From Rhodanobacteraceae bacterium (lineage in GTDB: Bacteria; Pseudomonadota; Gammaproteobacteria; Xanthomonadales; Rhodanobacteraceae): 64,000 bases of DNA. Position numbers and translations under genes: made by a program. Of this stretch, positions 8,820 to 16,533 are shown in pieces; positions within the stretch are counted from its first letter, which is position 1; each line of letters starts with the position of its first letter. The notes beneath the pieces are model-generated. The model did not search any database. It had not been told where the DNA came from and saw only the letters and a list, made by a program, of their open reading frames with translations. The stretch spans positions 38,299-102,298 of the forward strand of contig SCQS01000014.1 of assembly GCA_004299705.1 (NCBI GenBank), in the 5' to 3' direction.

Positions 8820-9815
8820 TCACGATGGCAAGGTCGGGGACGCCATCGTTTTGCCGCCGGCGTGATCAGCTACCGAAGACATCGCATGCGGCGTGCGCGC
8901 ATCAGCCGGCGGCATCGCGTGGATCAACGCAGCGGTGGCGCCGATCACGGCAAGTCCGAGCAGGCTTTCGGCGAGCACCGCACGCGCGCAGGCGCGGATC
9001 ACACGCGATCCCGAATCGCCAGCGGCGCCACCGGCGGCGGCGCGCAACCGCGGCAGCTTGATGTAACGGTTGTGCGCACCGATCGCGATCATCACCAGCA
9101 CGATCGCGAGTTTGACGTCCAGCGTGATGCCGTAGCGCGTAGTCCACAGGCCCGCGAAGCCGCCGAGTTGGGTGACCGCGTTGTAGAGCCCGCACGCCAC
9201 CAACACGGCCAGTGCGATGCCTGACAACGTGGACAGCCGCTGGAAAATGCGCAAGCCTGGCACGACGGCGGTGTGGCCCATGCGCAGCAGTTTCGGAAAC
9301 ACCGCCAGCGACATCCCGAACAGGCTGCCGACCCAGGCACCTGCCGCAAGGATGTGCAGCCAATCCACCCACACCGCCAGGGTGAAATCGCCGTGGTCGC
9401 CGGGATGCCCGGTTTCGCTGCGGGTAAGCGCGATCGCGGCGAGCGCCGGCAGCATGATCCACAACGACCGCCGTCCGCCGCGCCGTGAAGCCCAGAGCCA
9501 CGCGGCCCAAGCCACCGCCAGTGCCGGCGCGCGCCACCACCAGATGTGTCCGAAGTGCGTTACCGCCAGTGCAATACGCATGTCGGTGAACAGCGTCGTC
9601 CACACGCCGCCGTTCAACTCCAGCGTGCGCGACAACAGGATGCCGAAGCTCGCCAGCGTCATCAGGACGAGCGTCCCGCCCAGTACACGCGAGGTGCCGC
9701 GGCGCAAGTCGGCATCGGCATCGCGCGGCAATACCAGCAGTGCGCACGCCAGCACGCCGATCACGGCGAGCAGCGAAACAATGTCGAACGCGCTGAGGGC
9801 AATCGAGAGGGGCAT
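8820..9815 (-). CDS. copD: CopD-family copper resistance membrane protein
   Basis: Inner-membrane protein with about eight hydrophobic segments, of the CopD family that moves copper from periplasmic CopC inward. Family landmarks are the His-bearing THFGHIWWWR and WVDWLHILAAGAWVGSLF. It lies 22 bases downstream of copC, with an outer-membrane-like gene before that, forming a three-gene operon. The last about 30 residues are hydrophilic and Met/His-containing. Confidence 0.85.
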   Translation of the reverse strand: MPLSIALSAFDIVSLLAVIGVLACALLVLPRDADADLRRGTSRVLGGTLVLMTLASFGILLSRTLELNGGVWTTLFTDMRIALAVTHFGHIWWWRAPALAVAWAAWLWASRRGGRRSLWIMLPALAAIALTRSETGHPGDHGDFTLAVWVDWLHILAAGAWVGSLFGMSLAVFPKLLRMGHTAVVPGLRIFQRLSTLSGIALAVLVACGLYNAVTQLGGFAGLWTTRYGITLDVKLAIVLVMIAIGAHNRYIKLPRLRAAAGGAAGDSGSRVIRACARAVLAESLLGLAVIGATAALIHAMPPADARTPHAMSSVADHAGGKTMASPTLPS

Positions 9816-9837
9816 CGCGTGGTCGTGCGCCGGTCGC

Positions 9838-10197
9838 TTATTTCACGGTAAACGCGAAGTGCCCTTCGGTATGGTGGCCGTCGTGGGCGATCACGCTCCA
9901 GTACACCGCGTACTTGCCGGGTGGAAGGTTGGCCGGCAACGCGGTTTCCAGCAGTGCGTGGTCGTGCTTGTCCACTTCACCCTTGCCGGCGCTGACTTGT
10001 TTACCCGCAGCGTTCTTCACGAGCAGGGTCGAGAACACCGGTTCGATTTCGCCGTCGAACCATATCTTCACCTGTTTGGGCGCCGTCGCCACAGTGGCGC
10101 CGACGTGTGGCGAGGAATTGTCGGGAAACGCGTGGGCGAAGGCTGCGGGCGCGGCGACGAGCGCGAGAAGCAGGGCGGCAAGCAAGGGAATGCGCAT
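9838..10197 (-). CDS. copC: CopC periplasmic copper-binding protein
   Basis: A 119-residue protein with a cleavable signal peptide ending at AFAHA; the first mature His is the classical N-terminal copper ligand of CopC. The beta-barrel fold is shown by SSPHVGATV near the N-terminus, and by YWSVIAHDGHHTEGHFAFTV near the end with its His cluster. It precedes copD by 22 bases and follows the putative outer-membrane gene by 14. Confidence 0.9.
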   Translation of the reverse strand: MRIPLLAALLLALVAAPAAFAHAFPDNSSPHVGATVATAPKQVKIWFDGEIEPVFSTLLVKNAAGKQVSAGKGEVDKHDHALLETALPANLPPGKYAVYWSVIAHDGHHTEGHFAFTVK

Positions 10198-10211
10198 GGT
10201 GTTGCCTCAAG

Positions 10212-11093
10212 TCAACGGAAGATGGGAGCGCCAAAACCGTGCGGCGCGAGATCATCGAGATAGAAATCGAAACCGAACATCACGCCGAGCGAATTGCCGG
10301 TGCGGCGGTTGATCGGCGCCAGCAGTTCCACGCCCCACTGCACGTAGCGGCCGATCCAGATCACGCCCGGCGCGACGTAGCCGGTGGTCTGACCGTGGCA
10401 GCCGCGATCCAGGCAGGTCTGCATCGGCAATTCGACGATCGGGATCATGTTGTCGAATGGCGCCTTGATGCCCGCGTACTTCACGAAATCCTGCAGGTAG
10501 GGGATGCTGTATTGCAGCGACAGGCCCCAGTTCAGCATGCGTGGTTCGGTGCGGGTGTTGGGCAGGTCAAGGCCCACGCTGCCGCTCAGTGCGAATGGTC
10601 GCAACCAGTTTGCACTCGCCCTGCCGAAACCCTGGCCGAAGTTGAACGTCGGCGACCACGTCGAAAAATCATCGTGCGTGGCGCGGCTGCCGGTGTGCGC
10701 GAAAGCGCGGCTGAGCGAGAACGAGCCGATCGATTCGGTATCGGCATTGCGATACACCTGCCACACGCCGCCGAATACGGTGTTGCTCCAACCATGCAGC
10801 GCGGGTGCGCCGGGTTGGCTGACTCCGAGATAGTCGGTCGCGGCGATCAAGGAAAAGTTCGGCGTCACGGGTTTGGTGACGGAAATTCCAAAGTCGTTGG
10901 TGGTGATGCCGTCGGCGCGGGTGTGGCTGAACACCAGCGGCAGTTCCGCGCCGATGCCGGGATCGTCGAAGGTCAGGGTCGAAGGGAACAGCCGTTGACC
11001 CGCGATCGCGTGCGCGTGCGCGTTGGTGAACGCGAACGCGCAGCAAATCGCGATGGCGGCAGTTGGCCATCCTTTGTTGAGAATGCATCGCAT
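10212..11093 (-). CDS. Putative outer-membrane protein of the copper operon
   Basis: A 293-residue protein with a signal peptide (residues 1-27, ending at NAHAHA) and alternating aromatic/polar strands that suggest a beta-barrel. It has one Cys pair near CLDRGCHG, which could bind metal or form a disulfide. As first gene of an operon with copC and copD it probably serves copper handling. I do not recognise a named family. The start at 11093 is chosen because the signal peptide begins there; an upstream in-frame start would add 14 residues. Confidence 0.65.
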   Translation of the reverse strand: MRCILNKGWPTAAIAICCAFAFTNAHAHAIAGQRLFPSTLTFDDPGIGAELPLVFSHTRADGITTNDFGISVTKPVTPNFSLIAATDYLGVSQPGAPALHGWSNTVFGGVWQVYRNADTESIGSFSLSRAFAHTGSRATHDDFSTWSPTFNFGQGFGRASANWLRPFALSGSVGLDLPNTRTEPRMLNWGLSLQYSIPYLQDFVKYAGIKAPFDNMIPIVELPMQTCLDRGCHGQTTGYVAPGVIWIGRYVQWGVELLAPINRRTGNSLGVMFGFDFYLDDLAPHGFGAPIFR

Positions 11094-11138
11094 TCGCGTA
11101 GTGTAGCATCCGCGCGCGGGATCGCGACATGACACGTG

Positions 11139-12194
11139 TCAGAAGCCGCCGATCACGCGCGGTTCGGGTTCGAGCGTGACCCCGAAGCGTTCGCGCACGC
11201 CTTCGCGCACGCGTTGCGCGAAGGCCCACAGCTGCGCGCCACTGGCGTGGCCGTGGTTGACCAGCACCAGCGCGTGGCGATTGGAAATGCCGGCGTCGCC
11301 TTCGCGCGCGCCCTTGAATCCGCACGCCTCGATCAGCCACGCCGCGGACAGTTTCGCGTTGCCGTCGGCGGTCGGCCAGCAGGGCAGGTGGGGATTGTCT
11401 GCAAGCAGGGTTTCTGCCTGCGCCGCGGGAATCAGCGGATTCTTGAAAAAACTTCCGGCGTTGCCGATCACCTTGGGGTCGGGCAGCTTGCGGGTGCGCA
11501 GGTTCACCACCGCGTCGGCGACATGGATCGGCGCAGGATGCTCGATCCCCAAGCGTTGCAGTTCGTCACGCACACCAGCGTATTCGATGCGCGGCGCATG
11601 CTCGCGCGGCAGGCGCAAAGTGATCGCGGTGATGAGCCAGCGATCCGGGTTGCGCTTGAACACGGAATCGCGATAACCGAATTGGCATTGCGCGTTGGCG
11701 AATGCAACCGGCCGGCGTTCGCGCAGGTCGAACGCTTCCACCGATTCGATGAACTCGCCGGCCTCGACGCCGTAAGCGCCGATGTTTTGCATCGGTGCGG
11801 CGCCGACACTGCCGGGAATCAGGATCAGGTTCTCCAGACCGGCATGGCCTTGTGCTAGCGTCCAGCGCACGAAGTCGTCCCAGTGCTCGCCCGCGGCAAC
11901 CCGGATGCGTGTCGCCGCGGCGTCGCCGTCCAGTTCCTCGACGCCACGGGTTTTCATGCCCAGGATCACGCCGTCGAAGTCGCCCGTGAACAGCACGTTC
12001 GAGCCTTCGCCCAACAGCATGGTCGGCTGGCCGCGCAGGGCAGGGTGATCCAGCAGATCGGGGATCGCACCGTCGTCGTGGATTTCCGCGAACACCGCGG
12101 CATGCGCGTCCACGCGCAACGTGTTGCGCTCGCGCAGCGAGGCGTTTTCGGTCAGCGTGAATCCTTCGGGCTGGGCCACGTCACGAGCGCTCAC
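11139..12194 (-). CDS. murB: UDP-N-acetylenolpyruvoylglucosamine reductase
   Basis: FAD enzyme that reduces UDP-GlcNAc-enolpyruvate to UDP-MurNAc in peptidoglycan synthesis. FAD-site motifs LGEGSNVLF and IPGSVGAAPMQNIGAYG, the catalytic-Ser stretch GNAGSFFKNP and a C-terminal EPEPRVIG are present. The size (351 residues) fits the E. coli-like MurB class. It starts at a GTG (12192-12194) overlapping the pyrD stop as GTGA, implying translational coupling. Confidence 0.93.
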   Translation of the reverse strand: MSARDVAQPEGFTLTENASLRERNTLRVDAHAAVFAEIHDDGAIPDLLDHPALRGQPTMLLGEGSNVLFTGDFDGVILGMKTRGVEELDGDAAATRIRVAAGEHWDDFVRWTLAQGHAGLENLILIPGSVGAAPMQNIGAYGVEAGEFIESVEAFDLRERRPVAFANAQCQFGYRDSVFKRNPDRWLITAITLRLPREHAPRIEYAGVRDELQRLGIEHPAPIHVADAVVNLRTRKLPDPKVIGNAGSFFKNPLIPAAQAETLLADNPHLPCWPTADGNAKLSAAWLIEACGFKGAREGDAGISNRHALVLVNHGHASGAQLWAFAQRVREGVRERFGVTLEPEPRVIGGF

Positions 12195-13234
12195 GCTGAA
12201 ACTCCAGGATGGGGATGCTGCCTGCGAATTTCTTCCACGCACTCCGTCAACAGCCACGGTCCGCGGTAAATCAGGCCGGAGTAGATTTGCACCAGCGTGG
12301 CCCCGGCGGAAAGCTTGTCGGCGGCATCGCTGCCGCTCGCGACACCACCCACGCCGATCAACGGGATTGCGTCGCCCACGCGTCGCGCCATGCCTTGCAA
12401 TGTCGCGGTGGATCGCTCGAACAGCGGCCTGCCCGAAAGCCCGCCCTGCTGGTCGGCGTGCAGCTCGCCCGCAACGCCTGCGTGGTCGATGGTGGTGTTG
12501 GTGCAGATCAGCCCGTCGATGCCGGAGCCGGATAGCGTCGCCGCGATCGCATCCATCTGTGCCTCGTCGAGATCCGGCGCGATCTTCAGCAGGATCGGTT
12601 TGCGCGCGCCATGTTGCGCGGCGAGTTTCTCGCGCGCTTCCATCAGCGCCGCGATCAGACGCTGCAGCGAGTCGCCCTGCTGCAGCTCGCGCAGGCCCGG
12701 CGTGTTGGGCGAGGACACGTTGACGGTGACGTAGCTCGCCAGCGGGTACACGTGTTCGAGGCAGGTGAGGTAATCCTCGGCGGCGCGCTCGTTGGGCGTG
12801 TCCTTGTTCCTGCCGATGTTGATGCCCAGCACGCCGCGCCAGTGCGACTGCTGGACGTTGCGCACCAGCGCGTCCACGCCGGCGTTGTTGAAACCCATGC
12901 GGTTGATCAGCGCTTCGTGCTGTGGCAGCCGGAACAGGCGCGGCTTGGGATTGCCCGGCTGCGGGCGCGGCGTGACCGTGCCGATTTCGATGAAGCCGAA
13001 ACCCAGCGCGCCCAGCGCGTCGAGGTGTTCGCCGTTCTTGTCCAGCCCAGCCGCGAGCCCGACCGGATTGGGGAAATCGATTCCGAACGCGCGCACCGGA
13101 AGTTCTGCGGGTGGCGGGTGCGCGACGAAACGCATCAGGTTGCTGCGCTGGGCGACGCCGAGCGCGTACAGCGTCACACCGTGCGCGGCTTCGGCTTCCA
13201 GCGAGAACAGCAGTGGGCGGAGTGTCTGGTACAC
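12191..13234 (-). CDS. pyrD: Dihydroorotate dehydrogenase (quinone), class 2
   Basis: FMN enzyme of pyrimidine synthesis that oxidises dihydroorotate with membrane quinone. The class 2 N-terminal membrane helix is followed by GLAAGLDKNGE, EIGTVTPRPQPGNPKPR, INRMGFNN and the catalytic-Ser stretch NVSSPNTPGLR. FMN phosphate-site motifs are IGVGGVASG and LVQIYSG. A GTG start at 13232-13234 gives 347 residues, close to the E. coli 336. It lies two bases after the DUF4190 gene. Confidence 0.93.
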   Translation of the reverse strand: MYQTLRPLLFSLEAEAAHGVTLYALGVAQRSNLMRFVAHPPPAELPVRAFGIDFPNPVGLAAGLDKNGEHLDALGALGFGFIEIGTVTPRPQPGNPKPRLFRLPQHEALINRMGFNNAGVDALVRNVQQSHWRGVLGINIGRNKDTPNERAAEDYLTCLEHVYPLASYVTVNVSSPNTPGLRELQQGDSLQRLIAALMEAREKLAAQHGARKPILLKIAPDLDEAQMDAIAATLSGSGIDGLICTNTTIDHAGVAGELHADQQGGLSGRPLFERSTATLQGMARRVGDAIPLIGVGGVASGSDAADKLSAGATLVQIYSGLIYRGPWLLTECVEEIRRQHPHPGVSA

Positions 13235-13236
13235 GA

Positions 13237-13530
13237 TCAGTGATAGAACCCGTGAAAGGCAACCAATCCCGCCAGCGCGAGGATGAAGAACGCGACCACG
13301 AGAACGGCAATTCCGATCTGGATCCAGCCCAGTATCAGGCCGGCCAGCGCAAGGCCGTCGCCGTCGATGCTGCCGGGCGGCGCACGCCGGATTTCCGAAC
13401 GCGCTGCGTGGCCGCAGATCACCGCCACCAGCGCGCCGATGAAGGGCAGCACCGGCGGAATCCACGCGAGGATGCCGAAGATGAGGCTGACCACCGCCAG
13501 CGAACTGGTGCGCGGATACGCGGTATTCAT
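13237..13530 (-). CDS. DUF4190 small membrane protein
   Basis: A 97-residue protein with two long hydrophobic segments separated by a short basic loop (GHAARSEIRR), the arrangement of DUF4190 proteins. Function is unknown in the family. It is the first gene of a tightly packed unit with pyrD (two-base gap) and murB. Confidence 0.75.
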   Translation of the reverse strand: MNTAYPRTSSLAVVSLIFGILAWIPPVLPFIGALVAVICGHAARSEIRRAPPGSIDGDGLALAGLILGWIQIGIAVLVVAFFILALAGLVAFHGFYH

Positions 13531-13606
13531 GTCGAGCGACCCCTTGCCGGAACCGCATTATGTTCGCACGGCGCGCACGACCGCGCAGCGGTGCCGGAAG
13601 GCTGCA

Positions 13607-14368
13607 TCAAAACCGCAGGGATTGCCCGCCGTCCACCGCCATGATCTGGCCGGTGATCCAGCCAGCCAGCGGCGAGGCGAGGAACAACGCAAGGTGCGCG
13701 ACTTCTTCGGGCCTGCCGTAGCGGCCGAAGGGGATCGTCGCCAGCACCTGCGCGTACTGCTCGGGCTTTTGGTGTTTGGCACGATCCCAAACCCCGCCTT
13801 CGAACTCGATGGAACCAGGCGCGATCGCGTTGACACGGATGCGGTGGTCGGCCAGCGCGAGGGCCTGCGTGCGCGTGTAGTGATTCAGCGCCGCCTTGAT
13901 CGCGGCGTAGGGCGGGCCCAGCGTGCGCGGTCGGAACGAGCCGATCGAACTGGTGTGCAGGATGCTTGCGTGTTTCGATTGTTTCAGATGCGGCACGGCG
14001 AAACGCGAAGCGCGCACCGCGGCCATCAGATCGACGTTGAAATCGGTCAGCCAGGATTCGTCGTCTTCGCGGAAACCGTAACCCGTAGCATTGTTGACCA
14101 GCACGTCCATGCCGCCGAGCGCTTGCGCGGCATCCGCGACCCAGCGTTCGATTTGATCTGGTTGTGCAAGGTCGCAGGGACGAGTACACAGCTTGTCCGC
14201 GCGAATGCCCGCGTCATTGCGCAGTGCATCCAGCCCATCCTGACCGCGCGCACACACCGCGACGGTGGCGCCAGCTTCAAGGAACTCCAGCGCGATGGCG
14301 CGCCCGATGCCCTTGCTGCCGCCGGCGATGGCGATGCGGTAGCCTGAGAAATCGAAAGGTGCCGTCAT
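13607..14368 (-). CDS. Short-chain dehydrogenase/reductase
   Basis: NAD(P)-dependent oxidoreductase of the classical SDR family, 253 residues. The nucleotide motif is GGSKGIGRA (residues 16-24), and the NNAG motif reads NNATG. The catalytic set is SS near 140 and Y..IK as PPYAAIKAALNH. The C-terminus has GQIMAVDGGQSLRF. A basic residue after the second strand (CARG) suggests NADPH preference. The substrate is unknown and the gene stands alone. Confidence 0.85.
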   Translation of the reverse strand: MTAPFDFSGYRIAIAGGSKGIGRAIALEFLEAGATVAVCARGQDGLDALRNDAGIRADKLCTRPCDLAQPDQIERWVADAAQALGGMDVLVNNATGYGFREDDESWLTDFNVDLMAAVRASRFAVPHLKQSKHASILHTSSIGSFRPRTLGPPYAAIKAALNHYTRTQALALADHRIRVNAIAPGSIEFEGGVWDRAKHQKPEQYAQVLATIPFGRYGRPEEVAHLALFLASPLAGWITGQIMAVDGGQSLRF

Positions 14369-14426
14369 CGCAGATCATCTCCACTGCCGTCGTTCCGGCG
14401 CTGCGTAGCGAGGGATCCTCTGACGA

Positions 14427-14549
14427 CGTCATTCCGGGGCCGCGCGCAGCGCGGAACCCGGAATCCATGTTGATGTGGCTTGTCAGTAAAGATAAAAATG
14501 GATTCCGGGTTCCATCGCCGATGAAGCCGGCGATGGCCCCGGAATGACG
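14427..14549. repeat. Long interrupted inverted repeat
   Basis: Two arms with perfect outer (14427-14440 with 14536-14549) and inner (14454-14468 with 14498-14512) complementarity. Between the complementary blocks each arm carries its own small hairpin. The structure fills the gap between the SDR and aldehyde dehydrogenase genes. It resembles the dispersed intergenic repeat elements of Xanthomonadales, which I infer rather than can verify. Confidence 0.65.
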
Positions 14550-14579
14550 GCTTGCTTGTTACGCTTTTCCCGAGTCCCG

Positions 14580-16112
14580 TCACAAATCGAACTTGATGCC
14601 CTGCGCCAGCGGCAGCGCGTCCGACCAGTTGATGGTGTTGGTCTGGCGGCGCATGTAGGCCTTCCAGGCGTCGGAACCGGATTCGCGCCCGCCGCCGGTT
14701 TCCTTCTCGCCGCCGAACGCGCCGCCGATCTCGGCGCCCGAGGTGCCGATGTTGACGTTGGCGATGCCGCAATCGCTGCCCATGGCCGACAGGTATTGTT
14801 CGGCGGCCTTCAGGTTCTGGGTGAAGATCGCGGACGACAGGCCCTGCGGCACGTCGTTCTGCATGCGGATCGCGTCGTCCAGCGTCTTGAACGGCATCAC
14901 GTACAGGATCGGCGCGAAGGTTTCGGTCTGCACGATCTCGTCGGAGTTCTGCACGCCGGCGACGATGGTCGGCTGCACGAAATTGCCCTTGCCGTTCAGC
15001 ACCGAGCCGCCGCTGACGATGCGCGCGCCGCTGCTCTTGGCGGTCTTCACCGCCGCCGCGAATTGTTCGACCGCGGCCTTGCTGTTGAGCGGGCCCATCA
15101 GCGTTTCGGGCTGGGTCGGATCGCCGATCTTCTTCTCGACCTGTTGGTAGGCATGGCGCAACTTGCCCAGCACGTCGTCGATGATCGATTCGTGCACGAA
15201 CAGCCGGCGCGTGCTGGTGCAGCGCTGGCCGGCGGTGCCGACCGCGCCGAACACGATCGCGGGGATCGCGAGGCCGAGGTCGGCGGAACGATCCAGGATG
15301 ATCGCGTTGTTGCCGCCAAGCTCCAGCAACGAGCGGCCCATGCGCGCCGCCACGCGCTCGCCGACGCTGCGGCCAACCTTGGTGGAACCCGTGAAGCTGA
15401 TCAGCGGAATGCGCTTGTCATCCACGAACTTCTGCGCGAGCTCGCTGCCGGCATCGTTGAACAGATAGAAAATCTCCGGGAAACCACCGGCTTTCAGCGC
15501 CGCGTTGCAGATGCGGATGGTCGCGATCGCCGACAGCGGCGCCTTGGGCGAAGGCTTCCAGATGCAGACGTTGCCGCAGGCAGCGGCGAGGAACGCGTTC
15601 CAACTCCATACGGCCACCGGGAAATTGAATGCGCTGATGATGCCGACCAGGCCCAGCGGGTGCCATTGCTCGTACATCCGGTGGCCGGGGCGCTCGGAAT
15701 GCATCGCGAGGCCGTACAGCATGCGCGACTGGCCGACCGCGAAGTCGGCGATGTCGATCATCTCCTGCACTTCGCCGTCGCCTTCCGGCTTGATCTTGCC
15801 CATCTCCAGCGCCACCAGCGAACCCAGCGCGTCCTTGTGTTCGCGCAATGCCTGCGCGCACAGGCGCACCGCTTCGCCGCGCTTGGGCGCCGGAATGTTG
15901 CGCCACTCCTGCCAGGCCTTCTGCGCGTTGCGCACCATGGTTTCGTAATCGGCATCGCTGGTCGCGTACACCTTGGCCAGCGGCTCGTTGGTCGCCGGGT
16001 TCAAGGGTTCCAGCACGCCCGCGTCGGTGGTCTTCGACCACTCGCCGTTGCCGAGGAAGGTGCCGGAATTGGTCTCGGCGAGGCCGAGTGCGGAGAGGAT
16101 GGAATGTGACAT
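14580..16112 (-). CDS. amaB: Aldehyde dehydrogenase, ALDH7 type (aminoadipate-semialdehyde/piperideine-6-carboxylate)
   Basis: NAD-dependent enzyme of lysine catabolism that oxidises 2-aminoadipate semialdehyde, in equilibrium with piperideine-6-carboxylate. ALDH7/antiquitin features are visible: [42 protein letters not shown] (catalytic Glu), [10 protein letters not shown] (catalytic Cys) and the [21 protein letters not shown]-terminal block. The length of 510 residues is normal. The start at 16112 is preceded by AGGAG. Other lysine catabolic genes are not nearby. Confidence 0.88.
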   Translation of the reverse strand: MSHSILSALGLAETNSGTFLGNGEWSKTTDAGVLEPLNPATNEPLAKVYATSDADYETMVRNAQKAWQEWRNIPAPKRGEAVRLCAQALREHKDALGSLVALEMGKIKPEGDGEVQEMIDIADFAVGQSRMLYGLAMHSERPGHRMYEQWHPLGLVGIISAFNFPVAVWSWNAFLAAACGNVCIWKPSPKAPLSAIATIRICNAALKAGGFPEIFYLFNDAGSELAQKFVDDKRIPLISFTGSTKVGRSVGERVAARMGRSLLELGGNNAIILDRSADLGLAIPAIVFGAVGTAGQRCTSTRRLFVHESIIDDVLGKLRHAYQQVEKKIGDPTQPETLMGPLNSKAAVEQFAAAVKTAKSSGARIVSGGSVLNGKGNFVQPTIVAGVQNSDEIVQTETFAPILYVMPFKTLDDAIRMQNDVPQGLSSAIFTQNLKAAEQYLSAMGSDCGIANVNIGTSGAEIGGAFGGEKETGGGRESGSDAWKAYMRRQTNTINWSDALPLAQGIKFDL

Positions 16113-16250
16113 GCAAGCTCCTGTGTCCGCCGCGAGCGCAGCGTGTGTAATCAACCGGCAATTGTAGCAGCGCCCGTACGGTGGCTCAGGCTGCGGTGGT
16201 GGCCGATGACGCGTGAGGACACGGTCAACATGGCGGCGCACGGATGCAAA

Positions 16251-16301
16251 TGGCGACCCCGGCCCGATTCGAACGGGCGACCTTCCCCTTAGGAGGGGAA
16301 A
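16251..16301 (-). other. 3' fragment of tRNA-Arg(CCT), likely island attachment site
   Basis: Read on the minus strand, this segment holds an anticodon arm with loop CTCCTAA (anticodon CCT), a variable loop, a perfect T arm (GCCCG, loop TTCGAAT, CGGGC), the 3' acceptor strand and an encoded CCA (complement at 16251-16253). The D arm and 5' acceptor strand are missing; the sequence to the right is unrelated. A 3' tRNA copy without a 5' half is the usual scar left by an element integrated in a tRNA gene. The intact gene would lie at the far right end, outside this window. Confidence 0.8.
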
Positions 16302-16533
16302 GATAGATTGTAAGTTGCTGTTTTATATAACATCATAGTCGACGAAATTGGCCTCAATTCTGATGTCATTGTCCTTATAACGTCCCTGCATTTCTAGACA
16401 TTTCTGGCTCCGGTCTCTGCGTTACGCCGACAGTGTCCCTGGTTTGCCCCTCCCTCTTTCACCCGCCTGCAACGCGTCTGCACAGCGGTGAGATGCAAGA
16501 CATCGTCTCGATAGATCGTTCCTTGACACGCGA
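16302..16533. other. AT-richer island edge with short repeats, no gene
   Basis: No coding sequence. The base composition drops just right of the tRNA fragment. GTCCCTG occurs directly repeated at 16382-16388 and 16435-16441, and a related TGTCC precedes them. Near an attachment site such repeats could be arm-type recombinase sites, but this is conjecture. Confidence 0.35.

Noticed and set aside
11139..13310. One 723-residue protein covering murB and pyrD
   Set aside because: Only the murB part reads as a protein in this frame; pyrD is encoded in another frame, ending four bases into murB.
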